The notes: a model not told the origin generated them from the letters alone. DNA of 64,000 nt from Nocardioides alkalitolerans DSM 16699 (GCF_000426525.1 NZ_KE384533.1:660562-724561), one strand, 5' to 3'; positions 1-8,404 are shown, counted from the stretch's first letter. Made by a program: numbers and translations.

Positions 1-221
1 ACGCCGGGGCTCGTCCACCGCAGCACGCCCTGGTCGAGGATGTGCGCGATCGCGGGTGAGCCGACGTCGCGCTGCAGGACGGCGCGGATGCGCTGCTCGT
101 CCTGGTCGCCGTAGTGGCGGCTCGCGGCGATGAGGGTGATGTCGGGGTCGTCGAGCACGACGGAGCGCTGCAGGTGCTCCGCCAGCTGGTCGACGACGCG
201 TTGCAGGTCTCGGGTGGCCAT
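1..221 (-). CDS. PucR/CdaR-type transcriptional regulator, N-terminal part only
   Basis: Only the first 73 codons lie in the window; the gene runs off the left edge. The readable N-terminus begins MATRDLQRVVDQLAEHLQ and continues with SVVLDDPDITLIAASRHYG, the pattern seen at the start of actinobacterial PucR-family regulators (a GAF-like sensing region before a C-terminal helix-turn-helix). The ATG at 221 is the only plausible start: it is followed by an unbroken frame, and a TAGACC box (minus strand, 230-235) lies 8 nt upstream, as for other leaderless genes here. It is divergent from the thiolase operon 116 bp away, so it might control that operon, but nothing in the sequence proves this. 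The family call rests on a short fragment. Confidence 0.6.
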   Translation of the reverse strand, partial: MATRDLQRVVDQLAEHLQRSVVLDDPDITLIAASRHYGDQDEQRIRAVLQRDVGSPAIAHILDQGVLRWTSPG

Positions 222-337
222 CGCCGGTAGGTCTACCACGCGGGCCGCGCGTTCTTCCGACAGATGACGGAAAACGGCCGGCGCCTCCCCGACGCGCCAC
301 GGTGGGACCCACGTCACACCCGACGCACGATGGAGCC

Positions 338-1507
338 ATGAGCACTCCTGCGATCACCGGCTGGGCCCACACCCGGTTCGGCAAGACCGAGCACCCCGAC
401 GTCGAGTCCCTCATGGCCGAGGTCAGCCTCGCCGCGATCGCCGACGCCGGTCTCGAGCCCGGTGACGTCGACGTCGTGCACGTCGGCGTCTTCAACGCCG
501 GCCTGTCGAACCAGAGCTTCGACGCGGCCCTCGTCGGTGCCGCGCACCCCGAGCTGGCGGCGACCCCCGCCGTCCGGTCCGAGAACGCCTGCGCGACCGG
601 CTCGGCCGCGCTCTACGCGGCCTACGACCAGGTCGAGGCCGGTCGGGCGCGGGTGGCGCTCGTCGTCGGCGCCGAGAAGATGACCGCCGTGCCCGGCGAC
701 GTCGCGGTCGACGCGCTCCTGGGGGCGAGCCACCGCCGTACCGAGGAGCACTGGGGCAGCTTCGCCGCCATCTTCGGCGGCCTCGCCTCGGCCTACGCCG
801 AGCGGTACGGCGACCCCCGCGAGGCGCTCGCGCTCATCGCGGCCAAGAACCACCACAACGGCGTCGACAACCCGTTCGCCCACCTGCGGCGCGACCTCGG
901 GTTCGACTTCTGCGCCACCGAGTCGGCGAAGAACCCCCGTGTCGCCGGTCCGCTGCTGCGCACCGACTGCTCGCTCGTCTCCGACGGCGCCGCCGCGGTG
1001 GTCGTGACCTCCGAGGACGTCGCCCGCTCGGCCCGTCGCGCGGTCCGGGTGGCCGGACGCTTCCAGGCCAACGCGCCGATGTCGGTCGCCGCGCGCCCCG
1101 ACCCGCTCGCCTTCGACGGCGCCGCCCGCTCGTTCGCCGGGGGCCTCGCCGCCGCCGGCACCACGCTCGACGGGCTCGACCTGCTCGAGACCCACGACTG
1201 CTTCACGATGGCCGAGCTGCTGCAGTACGAGGCGTTCGGTCTCGCGGAGCCCGGCAAGGGCGGCCAGGTGATCGCCGACGGCGTCACCGCCGCCGACGGC
1301 CGGCTGCCCGTGAACCGCTCCGGCGGGCTCAAGTCGAAGGGCCACCCCGTGGGTGCCACCGGTGTCTCGCAGGTGGTGATGGCCGCGCTGCAGCTCACCG
1401 GCGAGGCCGGCGACTTCCAGCTGCCGAAGGCCGACCGGGCCGCGGTGTTCAACATGGGCGGCGCCGCCGTGGCCAACTACACGACCGTGCTGGAGGCGCT
1501 GCGATGA
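338..1507 (+). CDS. Thiolase-family acetyl-CoA acetyltransferase (SCP-x/lipid-transfer type)
   Basis: A 389-residue condensing enzyme of the thiolase superfamily. The nucleophilic Cys is C85 in ENACATGSAAL, and the C-terminal catalytic His is H336 in SKGHPVGATG. The second Cys of classical degradative thiolases (CxG) is absent: the end reads NMGGAAVANY. An HDCF motif at 286-289 replaces the usual NEAF, which is typical of SCP-x-like non-classical thiolases acting on branched or sterol-type acyl-CoAs. The ATG at 338 was preferred to a GTG at 302 because GGAG precedes it and the family N-terminus starts there. The stop overlaps the next start (ATGA), so it is translationally coupled to the acyl-CoA ligase. 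Substrate unknown. Confidence 0.85.
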   Translation: MSTPAITGWAHTRFGKTEHPDVESLMAEVSLAAIADAGLEPGDVDVVHVGVFNAGLSNQSFDAALVGAAHPELAATPAVRSENACATGSAALYAAYDQVEAGRARVALVVGAEKMTAVPGDVAVDALLGASHRRTEEHWGSFAAIFGGLASAYAERYGDPREALALIAAKNHHNGVDNPFAHLRRDLGFDFCATESAKNPRVAGPLLRTDCSLVSDGAAAVVVTSEDVARSARRAVRVAGRFQANAPMSVAARPDPLAFDGAARSFAGGLAAAGTTLDGLDLLETHDCFTMAELLQYEAFGLAEPGKGGQVIADGVTAADGRLPVNRSGGLKSKGHPVGATGVSQVVMAALQLTGEAGDFQLPKADRAAVFNMGGAAVANYTTVLEALR

Positions 1508-3108
1508 GCACCCGGACCCTGCTGCCGGCCAAGCGGGCCGTCAACCTCGCGACCCTGCTCACCCAGTCGGCGCGGCGCTTCGCCGACCGCGACGCCCTCG
1601 TGCGCGGCGACGTGCGCTGGACCTGGGCCGAGCTCGACCGGCGCGTGAGCTCCCTGGCCACCGAGCTGCGCGCCCGCGGCGTCGTACCGGGCGACTGCGT
1701 GCTCGTGCACAGCCCCAACGACCTCGAGTACGTCGTGGCCACCTTCGCCGTCTGGCGCGCCGGCGCGGTGCTCGCGCCCACGAACTTCCGCATCACCGCC
1801 GCCGACGTGGCGGGCATCGCGGGGGTCTGCCGACCGACGCTGATGATCTGTCACCGCGACCTCGCCGACCACGCCGAGGTCGTCGCGGCCGAGGTCGGGC
1901 TCGCCCACGGCGTGCTCTGGCTCGGGGTGGACGCCGACGACGCCGACGGCGTGACGGCCGCCTCGACCGCGCACCCCGGCCGCTTCCCCGACGCGGCCGT
2001 GCTGCCGGGCGACCACGCCTGGTACTTCTTCACGTCGGGCACGTCCGGCACCCCCAAGGCGGCGATCCTCACCCACGACCAGATGGGCTACGTCGTCACC
2101 AACCACCTCTGCGACCTCATGCCGGGCACGACCGAGCAGGACGTCTCCCTCGTCGTCGCGCCGCTCTCGCACGGGGCCGGCATCCACCTGCTGCCGCAGG
2201 TCGCCCGCGGGGCGCGGACCGTGCTGACGACGTCGCCCGGCATGGACGGCGAGGAGGTCTGGGGCCTCGTCGAGCGCGAGGGCGTCACCAACATGTTCAC
2301 GGTGCCGACGATCCTCAAGCTGCTCGTCGAGCACGAGGCTGTCGGCCGCCACGACCACGGCTCGCTGCGCTTCGTCATCTACGCCGGCGCCCCGATGTAC
2401 GCCGCCGACCAGCAGCGGGCGCTCGCCACCCTCGGGCCGGTGCTCGTGCAGTACTACGGCCTCGGCGAGGTGACCGGCAACATCACCGTTCTGCCGCCCC
2501 ACGAGCACGGCCGCCCCGGGCTGCCGGGCGTCGACTTCGGCACCTGCGGCGCGGCGCGCACCGCGATGGAGATCAGCATCCAGGCCGAGGACGGGACGGT
2601 GCTCGAGGCGGGCGAGCAGGGCGAGATCTGCGTGGCGGGCCCGGGCGTCTTCACCGGCTACCTGCACCACCCCACGGCGAACGCCGACTCGTTCCGCGAC
2701 GGCTGGTTCCGCACCGGCGACCTCGGGATCCTCGACGAGCAGGGCTACCTCTACGTCACGGGGCGCTCCAGCGACATGTACATCTCCGGCGGCTCCAACG
2801 TCTACCCGCGCGACATCGAGGAGAAGCTGCTGCAGCACCCCGACATCGCCGAGGTCGCCGTGCTCGGCATGCCCCACCCCACCTGGGGCGAGGTCGGGGT
2901 CGCCGTCTGCGTGCCCGCGGGCGACGCCGGGATCGACCCCGCCGCGCTCACCGCGTGGCTCGACGGCAAGCTCGCCCGCTACAAGCTGCCGCGCCACGTG
3001 GTGGTGTGGGACGAGCTGCCGCGATCGGCGTACGGCAAGATCGTGAAGCGCACGATCAAGTCGATGCTGCTCGACCAGGGGTGGGCGGCGGAGGAGAGGT
3101 CCGCGTGA
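1504..3108 (+). CDS. AMP-dependent acyl-CoA synthetase/ligase
   Basis: A 534-residue ANL-superfamily adenylating enzyme that activates a carboxylic acid to acyl-AMP and then to acyl-CoA. Visible core motifs are the phosphate loop TSGTSGTPKAAIL (around 177-189), the YYGLGEVTGN motif, YLYVTGRSSDMYISGGSNV with the hinge and TGR Asp-binding region, and the C-terminal catalytic lysine K512 in SAYGKIVKR. Length matches fatty-acyl-CoA or aromatic acid-CoA ligases. It overlaps the thiolase by 4 nt (ATGA) and the next gene by 4 nt (GTGA). The natural acid cannot be read from sequence; with the neighbouring thiolase, a fatty or side-chain acid is more likely than acetate. Confidence 0.92.
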   Translation: MSTRTLLPAKRAVNLATLLTQSARRFADRDALVRGDVRWTWAELDRRVSSLATELRARGVVPGDCVLVHSPNDLEYVVATFAVWRAGAVLAPTNFRITAADVAGIAGVCRPTLMICHRDLADHAEVVAAEVGLAHGVLWLGVDADDADGVTAASTAHPGRFPDAAVLPGDHAWYFFTSGTSGTPKAAILTHDQMGYVVTNHLCDLMPGTTEQDVSLVVAPLSHGAGIHLLPQVARGARTVLTTSPGMDGEEVWGLVEREGVTNMFTVPTILKLLVEHEAVGRHDHGSLRFVIYAGAPMYAADQQRALATLGPVLVQYYGLGEVTGNITVLPPHEHGRPGLPGVDFGTCGAARTAMEISIQAEDGTVLEAGEQGEICVAGPGVFTGYLHHPTANADSFRDGWFRTGDLGILDEQGYLYVTGRSSDMYISGGSNVYPRDIEEKLLQHPDIAEVAVLGMPHPTWGEVGVAVCVPAGDAGIDPAALTAWLDGKLARYKLPRHVVVWDELPRSAYGKIVKRTIKSMLLDQGWAAEERSA

Positions 3109-3614
3109 GACGACCCGTCATCGACCCGTCCGCCTGGGTCGCCCCCAACGCCACCGTCCTGGGGGCCGCGACCCTCGGTAGCGGCGCCAGCGTCTGGTAC
3201 GGCGCCGTGGTGCGGGCCGACCGGGAGGAGATCCACCTCGGGGCCGGCTCGAACGTGCAGGACAACTGCACGCTGCACGCCGACCCGGGCTTCCCGCTCC
3301 TCGTCGGTGCGGACGTGACGATCGGCCACAACGCCGTCTGCCACGGCGCCACCATCGGCGACGGCTGCCTGGTCGGGATGGGTGCCGTCGTCATGAACGG
3401 CGCCGAGCTCGGCGCCGGCACCCTCGTCGCGGCCGGAGCCGTCGTGCGGGAGGGGATGGTCGTGCCGCCCGGCAGCCTCGTCGCCGGTGTGCCGGCGAAG
3501 GTCGTGCGCACGCTCGACGCCGAGCAGTCGGCGGCGCTGCGCGAGAACGCGGCCCGCTACGTGCGGCTCGCGCGCGAGCACGCCGACGACGCGGCGACGG
3601 GCGGTCCGGCGTGA
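3105..3614 (+). CDS. Gamma-carbonic anhydrase-like hexapeptide-repeat protein
   Basis: A 169-residue left-handed beta-helix protein built of hexapeptide repeats (for example GAATLGSGASVW, IGDGCLVGMGAVV). The three histidines that bind metal in gamma-carbonic anhydrases are all present: LHAD, IGHN and CHGA. Known relatives (YrdA/PaaY/CaiE types) have carbonic anhydrase or thioesterase activity, and PaaY-type members sit in acyl-CoA catabolic operons, which fits this location. I start it at GTG 3105 because that codon overlaps the ligase stop, is preceded by GAGGAGAG, and gives the normal family N-terminus (RRPVIDPSAWVAPNATVLG). Its stop overlaps the next GTG in turn. Confidence 0.85.
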   Translation: MRRPVIDPSAWVAPNATVLGAATLGSGASVWYGAVVRADREEIHLGAGSNVQDNCTLHADPGFPLLVGADVTIGHNAVCHGATIGDGCLVGMGAVVMNGAELGAGTLVAAGAVVREGMVVPPGSLVAGVPAKVVRTLDAEQSAALRENAARYVRLAREHADDAATGGPA

Positions 3615-4984
3615 GCACCACCGCGACCGACCTCGTCGGCGACCTCCGCGCCGCGCTCGGCGACGACCTGCTCGTGACCGACCCGGACCTCGTCGGCGGC
3701 TACGTCCGCGACCAGTCCCGGCTCACCGAGCACGGCACGCCGCTCGCCGTCGTGGCACCCCGCTCGACCGACGACGTGGCCGCGGCCCTGCGCTGGGCGC
3801 ACGCCCACGCCGTACCCGTCGTCACCCGCGGGGCCGGCAGCGGCCTCGTCGGCGGGGCCAACGCCGTCGACGGCGGCCTCGTGCTGACGCTGCACCGCAT
3901 GGACCGGATCGTCGAGGTCGACGTGGCCGGCGCCCGCGCCGTCGTGCAGCCCGGCGTCATCACCGGCGACCTGCGCGCCGCCGTGGCCGCGCACGGGCTC
4001 TTCTACCCGCCCGACCCCGGCAGCGTCGCCTTCTGCAGCATCGGCGGCAACGTCGCGACGAACGCCGGCGGCATGTGCTGCGTGAAGTACGGCGTGACCG
4101 GCGACTACGTGCTGGCGCTGGAGGCCGTGCTGCCCGACGGGCGCGTCGTGCACACCGGGCGGCTGCCCGTGAAGGGCGTGGCGGGCTACGACCTGACCAG
4201 CCTGCTCGTCGGCTCCGAGGGCACGCTCGCCGTCGTCACCGAGGTGACCCTGCGGCTCCTGCCCGCGCCGACGACGCCCGGCACGCTCGTGGCCTCGTTC
4301 ACCGGGCTGACCGCGGCCGGGGCGTTCGTCGCCGAGGTCGCGGCGGCGGGCATCACGCCGTCGATGCTCGAGCTGATGGACTCCACCACGGTCACGGCCG
4401 TCAACGCCATGGCGGGCATGGGCCTCGACGAGGGCGTCGTGCTCGTGCTCGCGCAGTGCGACGGCCCGGGAGCGACCGCCGACCTCGCGGTGCTCGAGAA
4501 GGCCGCCGAGCGGCACGGTGCCGTCGACGTCGCGGTGAGCAGCGACGCCGAGGAGGCCGCGATGCTCCTCGAGGCGCGCCGGATCGCGCTCACCGCCCTC
4601 GAGCGGGTCGCCGCCGACACCGGACGGCAGTGGCTGCTCGACGACGTCGCCGTGCCCCGCGAGCGGATGGTCGAGCTGGTGGCCGCCATCGAGCGGATCG
4701 CGGCCGACCACGACCTCACCATCGGCGTCTTCGGCCATGCCGGCGACGGCAACCTGCACCCGACGCTCCTCTACACCGACGAGACCGTCGCCCTCGCCGC
4801 GTTCGACGCGATCACCGCGGCGGCGCTCGCGATGGGTGGCACGGTCACGGGCGAGCACGGGGTGGGCCGGCTCAAGCGGGTGTGGCTCGGGCGCGAGCTC
4901 GACCCGGTCGCCGACGAGCTGCACACCGGCGTGAAGCGGGTCTTCGACCCCACGGGGATCCTCAACCCCGGCGTGGTGCGCTGA
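3611..4984 (+). CDS. FAD-linked oxidase/dehydrogenase of the GlcD (2-hydroxyacid) type
   Basis: A 457-residue flavoprotein with an N-terminal FAD-binding domain of the VAO/PCMH fold (about 40-215; TRGAGSGLVGGANA and GGNVATNAGGM are FAD-contact motifs) and a C-terminal substrate domain with FGHAGDGNLHPTLL and GEHGVGRLKR. These are hallmarks of glycolate oxidase subunit GlcD and D-lactate or D-2-hydroxyglutarate dehydrogenases, which oxidise 2-hydroxyacids to 2-oxoacids. No Fe-S subunit gene follows. It is the last gene of the coupled operon (GTGA overlap with the previous gene). The exact hydroxyacid is unknown. Confidence 0.88.
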   Translation: MSTTATDLVGDLRAALGDDLLVTDPDLVGGYVRDQSRLTEHGTPLAVVAPRSTDDVAAALRWAHAHAVPVVTRGAGSGLVGGANAVDGGLVLTLHRMDRIVEVDVAGARAVVQPGVITGDLRAAVAAHGLFYPPDPGSVAFCSIGGNVATNAGGMCCVKYGVTGDYVLALEAVLPDGRVVHTGRLPVKGVAGYDLTSLLVGSEGTLAVVTEVTLRLLPAPTTPGTLVASFTGLTAAGAFVAEVAAAGITPSMLELMDSTTVTAVNAMAGMGLDEGVVLVLAQCDGPGATADLAVLEKAAERHGAVDVAVSSDAEEAAMLLEARRIALTALERVAADTGRQWLLDDVAVPRERMVELVAAIERIAADHDLTIGVFGHAGDGNLHPTLLYTDETVALAAFDAITAAALAMGGTVTGEHGVGRLKRVWLGRELDPVADELHTGVKRVFDPTGILNPGVVR

Positions 4985-4990
4985 GGCCGC

Positions 4991-4996
4991 TAGCGT
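4991..4996 (+). promoter_or_regulatory. Putative -10 box (TAGCGT) of a leaderless promoter
   Basis: TAGCGT lies 8 nt before the ATG at 5005, and no Shine-Dalgarno sequence is present in between. This is the same geometry as several other starts in the window, so transcription probably begins at or next to the start codon. Confidence 0.55.
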
Positions 4997-5004
4997 TCGG
5001 ACCC

Positions 5005-5316
5005 ATGGACGAGAAGGCGGGGACCCCGCGGATCGACGCCCGCGACGACGTCGTCTGGCCGCTCGTCGGCGTCGTGCTCGCGGTGGTGCCGTTCTGGGTG
5101 TTCGGCGGCACGACGAGCCGCACGACCGTGAACGGGGAGGTCGTCACCGAGGCCGCGGTCAACCTGCTCGGCCTGGTGCTGGCCGCCGTGGCGGTCGTCA
5201 TCGGCGTGAAGCGGCTGCGCCAGCGGGGCGGGGCGGTCGCCGTACGGCGCACGCTCGCCGCCGTCGCGATCGTGGCCGGCCTCGTGCAGGTGCCGTTCTC
5301 GCTCGGCGTGTGGTGA
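5005..5316 (+). CDS. Small predicted membrane protein
   Basis: A 103-residue protein that I cannot assign to a named family. It has three hydrophobic stretches: about 18-34 (LVGVVLAVVPFWVFGG), 51-68 (AVNLLGLVLAAVAVVIGV) and 84-102 (LAAVAIVAGLVQVPFSLGVW). A short acidic N-terminus precedes them and a basic loop (KRLRQRGG) sits between the second and third. The ATG follows a TAGCGT box by 8 nt. The gene ends inside a 17-bp tandem duplication that also carries the stop codon of the convergent azoreductase. Confidence 0.65.
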   Translation: MDEKAGTPRIDARDDVVWPLVGVVLAVVPFWVFGGTTSRTTVNGEVVTEAAVNLLGLVLAAVAVVIGVKRLRQRGGAVAVRRTLAAVAIVAGLVQVPFSLGVW

Positions 5317-5346
5317 GCGGGCGCCTCAGGTGAGCGGGCGCCTCAG
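5313..5346. repeat. 17-bp perfect tandem duplication across two convergent stop codons
   Basis: Two head-to-tail copies (5313-5329 and 5330-5346) of the unit GTGAGCGGGCGCCTCAG. The first copy carries the TGA of the membrane protein gene; the second carries the reverse-strand stop of azoR. This looks like a recent slippage event. Confidence 0.9.
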
Positions 5347-5975
5347 GTGAGGGTGGCGCCGAGGTCGGCGAGACGGGCCAGCGCGTCGGTGAGCTCCTGC
5401 TCGCCGCGGTGGCGCATCGGCGCGAGCTCCGGCACCTCCGCCGCCAGCGTGTAGCGGGCCGCCACCACCTCCACCCACATCCCGAGGGCTGTGCCGAGCA
5501 CGACCTCGAGCGCCGGGACCGCGTGCTCGTGGCCCTCGGTGGGTGACCCCTCGTCGTACGCGATGCCGCTGGCCGTCGCGAGGACGGCCGGACGCCCGGC
5601 GAGCGGCCGGGTGGTGGGGCCGGTCGTCCAGCCCGGCACGTGGACGCGGTCGATCCACGCCTTGAGCGTCGACGGCGCCGCGTAGTTGTAGACCGGCACC
5701 CCGACGACCAGCACGTCGGCGGCGAGCAGCTCGTCCACCAGCGTCTGCTGCAGGGCGGCCGCCTCGGCGGGCACGCTGCCCTCCGGCCGGGTGCCCGGCG
5801 CCCAGTGCAGCGCGGAGGTCTCCAGGTGCGGCACCGGGTCGGCGTGCAGGTCGCGGGCCACGACGTCGTACGACGCCCCGCGCGCCCGCCACGCCTGCTC
5901 GAAGGCGTCGGTCAGGCGGCGGGTGACGGACGCGTCGCCCGAGGCGGACGAGTCGAGACGCAGAAGGGTGGGCAC
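5343..5975 (-). CDS. azoR: FMN-dependent NADH:quinone oxidoreductase/azoreductase
   Basis: A flavodoxin-like reductase of 210 residues. The N-terminus PTLLRLDSSASGDASVTRRL forms the FMN phosphate loop, and PVYNYAAPSTLKAWIDRV is the diagnostic AzoR motif contacting the isoalloxazine ring. AzoR enzymes reduce quinones and azo compounds by two electrons using NADH and protect against thiol and electrophile stress. Longer starts are possible (GTG at 5999 or 5984), but I chose GTG 5975 because a TAGCGT box lies exactly 7 nt before it and the family usually begins only a few residues before LLRLDSS. It is monocistronic and convergent with the membrane protein gene. Confidence 0.88.
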   Translation of the reverse strand: MPTLLRLDSSASGDASVTRRLTDAFEQAWRARGASYDVVARDLHADPVPHLETSALHWAPGTRPEGSVPAEAAALQQTLVDELLAADVLVVGVPVYNYAAPSTLKAWIDRVHVPGWTTGPTTRPLAGRPAVLATASGIAYDEGSPTEGHEHAVPALEVVLGTALGMWVEVVAARYTLAAEVPELAPMRHRGEQELTDALARLADLGATLT

Positions 5976-5982
5976 GTCGGCC

Positions 5983-5988
5983 ACGCTA
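5983..5988 (-). promoter_or_regulatory. Putative -10 box (TAGCGT) for leaderless azoR
   Basis: On the minus strand TAGCGT is followed by 7 nt and then the GTG at 5975. The spacing puts the transcription start at the start codon, which decides between the three possible azoR starts. Confidence 0.5.
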
Positions 5989-6155
5989 GCGCGCCCCACG
6001 GTCGGGCGGGGTGGCGTGCCGGGGGCGGGGGCGGGGCTCGGGTCGGGGCTCGGGGCTCGGAGGGGTCGGGCTCCGGTGGGTTGCGGTGGGGGCGCCCCAT
6101 TCGCCCTGTCGCTGACACCGCGACCGGGTACGGCGGGGAGGCCGCGCCGGAGCGG

Positions 6156-6436
6156 GGTGATCCGGTGTCGCCTGGTGGCACCGGATCACCCGGATCACCC
6201 GGATGATCCGGCGGCGCCGGCGTCGTGCGTTCCCCGGCGCTTCGCGGTACCTCGTACCCGTGAGACGGGTATCTCCTACCGCGAACCGGCGCGCGCCTAC
6301 TGAGGTGCGCTGAGGTGTCACCTCGTGGCACCGGAGCGCACCCGAGCGCGGCCGCCCCCACCGGCGCCGCGCGTTCCCGGGGCTTCGCGGTACCTCGCAC
6401 CCGCGAAATGGGTATCTCCTACCGCGAACCGGCGCG
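6156..6436. repeat. Two tandem copies of a ~135-bp double-hairpin element
   Basis: The 492-bp gap between azoR and the glutaminase gene (5976-6467) has no credible gene. It holds two related units, 6156-6293 and 6304-6436. Each begins with a hairpin: 6156-6167 pairs with 6179-6190 in unit 1 (12 bp), and 6304-6311 pairs with 6335-6342 in unit 2 (8 bp); the stem bases differ between units yet still pair. Each ends with a nested palindrome whose outer stem is TTCGCGGTA/TACCGCGAA (6241-6249 with 6277-6285; 6384-6392 with 6420-6428). In unit 1 the inner stem is TACCCGT/ACGGGTA. The remainder of the gap is plain GC-rich sequence. Confidence 0.75.
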
Positions 6437-6467
6437 AGCCGGCCCCGCCGGCCCCACCGCCCCGCCC

Positions 6468-7730
6468 TCAGCGCCTCCGCAGCACCGGCACCTCGACGCC
6501 CCCGCCGGCGTCGACGTCGCCGTCGGCGTGGTCGTCGGGGAAGGCCTCGAGCATGCCGTCGGGGTCGACGATCGTGACGTCGTGGCCGTCGGCGACGAGG
6601 CGGCGCACCGCCTCCAGCAGCATCCGGCGGCCGACGTCGCGCACCTCGTGCACGCGGGTCAGGTCGAGCACGACGGCGCCCTCGGAGGGCGGCTCGTCGG
6701 CGAGCGTGCGCAGCACGCGCTCCATGCCGACGAAGTTCACCGAGCCCTGCAGCTCGAAGACCCAGCCCTCGCCCTCGCGGTCGCCGGGCAGGTCGGTGCG
6801 CTCGCGGATCAGGGAGCGGGCGGGCGGCGGCACCTCCATCAGGTGCATGCCCATGTCGCTCGAGAGCCGCTCGAAGACCTGCACGCCGCGCACCGAGTTG
6901 CCGTGCTGGTCGAGGCGGGGTGAGAAGGTCGCGAGGCCGACCTGCCCGGGCAGCGCACCGATGAGGCCGCCGGCCACGCCGCTCTTCGCCGGGATGCCGA
7001 CGCTGGTGAACCAGTCGCCGGCGGCGTCGTACATGCCGCAGGTGGCCATCACGGCCATCACGTGGCGCGTGACCTCGTGGGGCACGACGCGCTGGCCGGT
7101 GACGGGGTGGACGCCGCCGTTGGCGAGGGTGGCGGCCATGAGGGCGAGGTCCTTGACGTCGACCAGCAGCGAGCACTGGCGGGTGTAGCCCTCGACGACC
7201 GCCTGCGCGTCCTCCTCGACGATGCCGTGGCTGCGCAGCATGAACGCGATCGCGCGGTTGCGGTCGGCCGTCTCCAGCTCGGAGGTGAACACGTCCTCGT
7301 CGATCTCGAGCTCGCGCCCGGCGAAGGCGGAGAACCCGCGCCGCACGCGCTCGTCGTCGAGCAGCGCGTGCACCGTGAGCGCGCCCGCGTTGATCATCGG
7401 GTTGAAGGGGCGGCCCGTGCCGACCTCGAGAGACAGCTCGTTGAACGCGTCGCCCGACGGCTCCACCCCGACCTTCTCCAGCACGGCGTCGAGCCCGCGG
7501 TCGGCGATCGCGAGCGCGTACGCGAACGGCTTCGAGATCGACTGGATCGTGAACCGCACGTCGTCGTCGCCCACGCCGTACACGGCACCGTCGACCGTCG
7601 CGAGCGCCATCGCGAAGCGGTCGGGGTCGGCCTCGGCGAGCTCGGGGATGTAGGCCGCGAGCTCACCGCCGCCGTCACCGCCGCAGACGTCGAGGACCTC
7701 GGTCAGGTAGTCGGGGATGGGGGAGCGCAT
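6468..7730 (-). CDS. glsA: Glutaminase with C-terminal STAS domain
   Basis: A 420-residue two-domain protein. Residues 1 to about 305 are a serine-dependent glutaminase of the beta-lactamase-like fold (L-glutamine to L-glutamate plus ammonia): the S64-I-S-K67 catalytic motif lies in FTIQSISKPF, and NPMINAGALTV, the Tyr in VVEGYTRQCSLLV and KSGVAGGLIGALPG are family signatures. Residues about 325-415 form a STAS (anti-sigma-antagonist-like) domain (GAVVLDLTRVHEVRDVGRRM), a fusion known in actinobacterial glutaminases; the STAS residues after LTRV do not show an obvious phosphorylatable Ser. It lies 25 bp after the papain-like gene on the same strand and may be cotranscribed. Confidence 0.92.
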   Translation of the reverse strand: MRSPIPDYLTEVLDVCGGDGGGELAAYIPELAEADPDRFAMALATVDGAVYGVGDDDVRFTIQSISKPFAYALAIADRGLDAVLEKVGVEPSGDAFNELSLEVGTGRPFNPMINAGALTVHALLDDERVRRGFSAFAGRELEIDEDVFTSELETADRNRAIAFMLRSHGIVEEDAQAVVEGYTRQCSLLVDVKDLALMAATLANGGVHPVTGQRVVPHEVTRHVMAVMATCGMYDAAGDWFTSVGIPAKSGVAGGLIGALPGQVGLATFSPRLDQHGNSVRGVQVFERLSSDMGMHLMEVPPPARSLIRERTDLPGDREGEGWVFELQGSVNFVGMERVLRTLADEPPSEGAVVLDLTRVHEVRDVGRRMLLEAVRRLVADGHDVTIVDPDGMLEAFPDDHADGDVDAGGGVEVPVLRRR

Positions 7731-7755
7731 GGCGCCACCCCACCACAGCGACCGC

Positions 7756-8385
7756 TCAGAGGCGCACCGGGATCTCCACCCCGAGCTCGGCGTCGTCGAG
7801 CAGCTCGAGCTCGTCGCCCGACCAGAACTTGCCGGGGTCGTAGTAGTTCGTCGGCCGCTCCTTCCCGAGCAGGCCCATCGCCTGGTAGGTGGCGGCGACC
7901 ACCTCGGCGCAGTAGGTCTCCTCGACGGGGGCCGCGCGCCGTACCCGACCCCGCACCCAGCGCCCCGCCAGCGCCGCGGTCGCGGGGAAGGCGGTGCCGT
8001 CGAGGCGGGCGATCGTGCGCAGCACCGCCGCCTCCTGCTCGGGGGTCACCCCGGCGGGCCCGGCGTCCGGTACGTCGAGCTGCCGCAGCCAGGCCTGCTG
8101 CCGGTAGCGCCCGCACCACTGCACGACGGCGTCGCGCAGGTCGTGCAGCTGGACCCCGCGGTGGTGGGAGCCCGTCCAGACGTCGAGCAGGCCCTTGCCG
8201 AGCTCGGCGTGCCACATCATCGGCGGCATGTCGTCGAGCACGACCGCCATGCCGACGTGGTTCACGGGGGCGTTGGTGAGGGTACGGATGGCGCGGTCGG
8301 CACCGGACGTGCCGCGGAACAGCCAGAGGTCGCCCGTGCGGGTCAGCTCGACCGCCTCGTCCAGACTGAGGGAGGTTCTGCTCAT
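7756..8385 (-). CDS. Permuted papain-like (NlpC/P60 superfamily, YiiX-type) protein
   Basis: A 209-residue protein whose motif order fits circularly permuted papain-fold enzymes. The N-terminal part has GDLWLFRGT and then a candidate catalytic His, H43, in APVNHVGMAVVL; a WHA motif follows at 59-61; the candidate nucleophile C159 comes late, in EETYCAEVVAATYQAMGLL. Known members (YiiX, YebB, LRAT-like) hydrolyse or transfer acyl or amide groups; this one's substrate is unknown. The ATG at 8385 fits the family N-terminus. It diverges from a small gene starting only 19 bp away and reads towards glsA. No signal peptide is evident, so it is probably cytoplasmic. Confidence 0.68.
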   Translation of the reverse strand: MSRTSLSLDEAVELTRTGDLWLFRGTSGADRAIRTLTNAPVNHVGMAVVLDDMPPMMWHAELGKGLLDVWTGSHHRGVQLHDLRDAVVQWCGRYRQQAWLRQLDVPDAGPAGVTPEQEAAVLRTIARLDGTAFPATAALAGRWVRGRVRRAAPVEETYCAEVVAATYQAMGLLGKERPTNYYDPGKFWSGDELELLDDAELGVEIPVRL

Positions 8386-8404
8386 CGGATCAGGAGGTCC
8401 TCTC

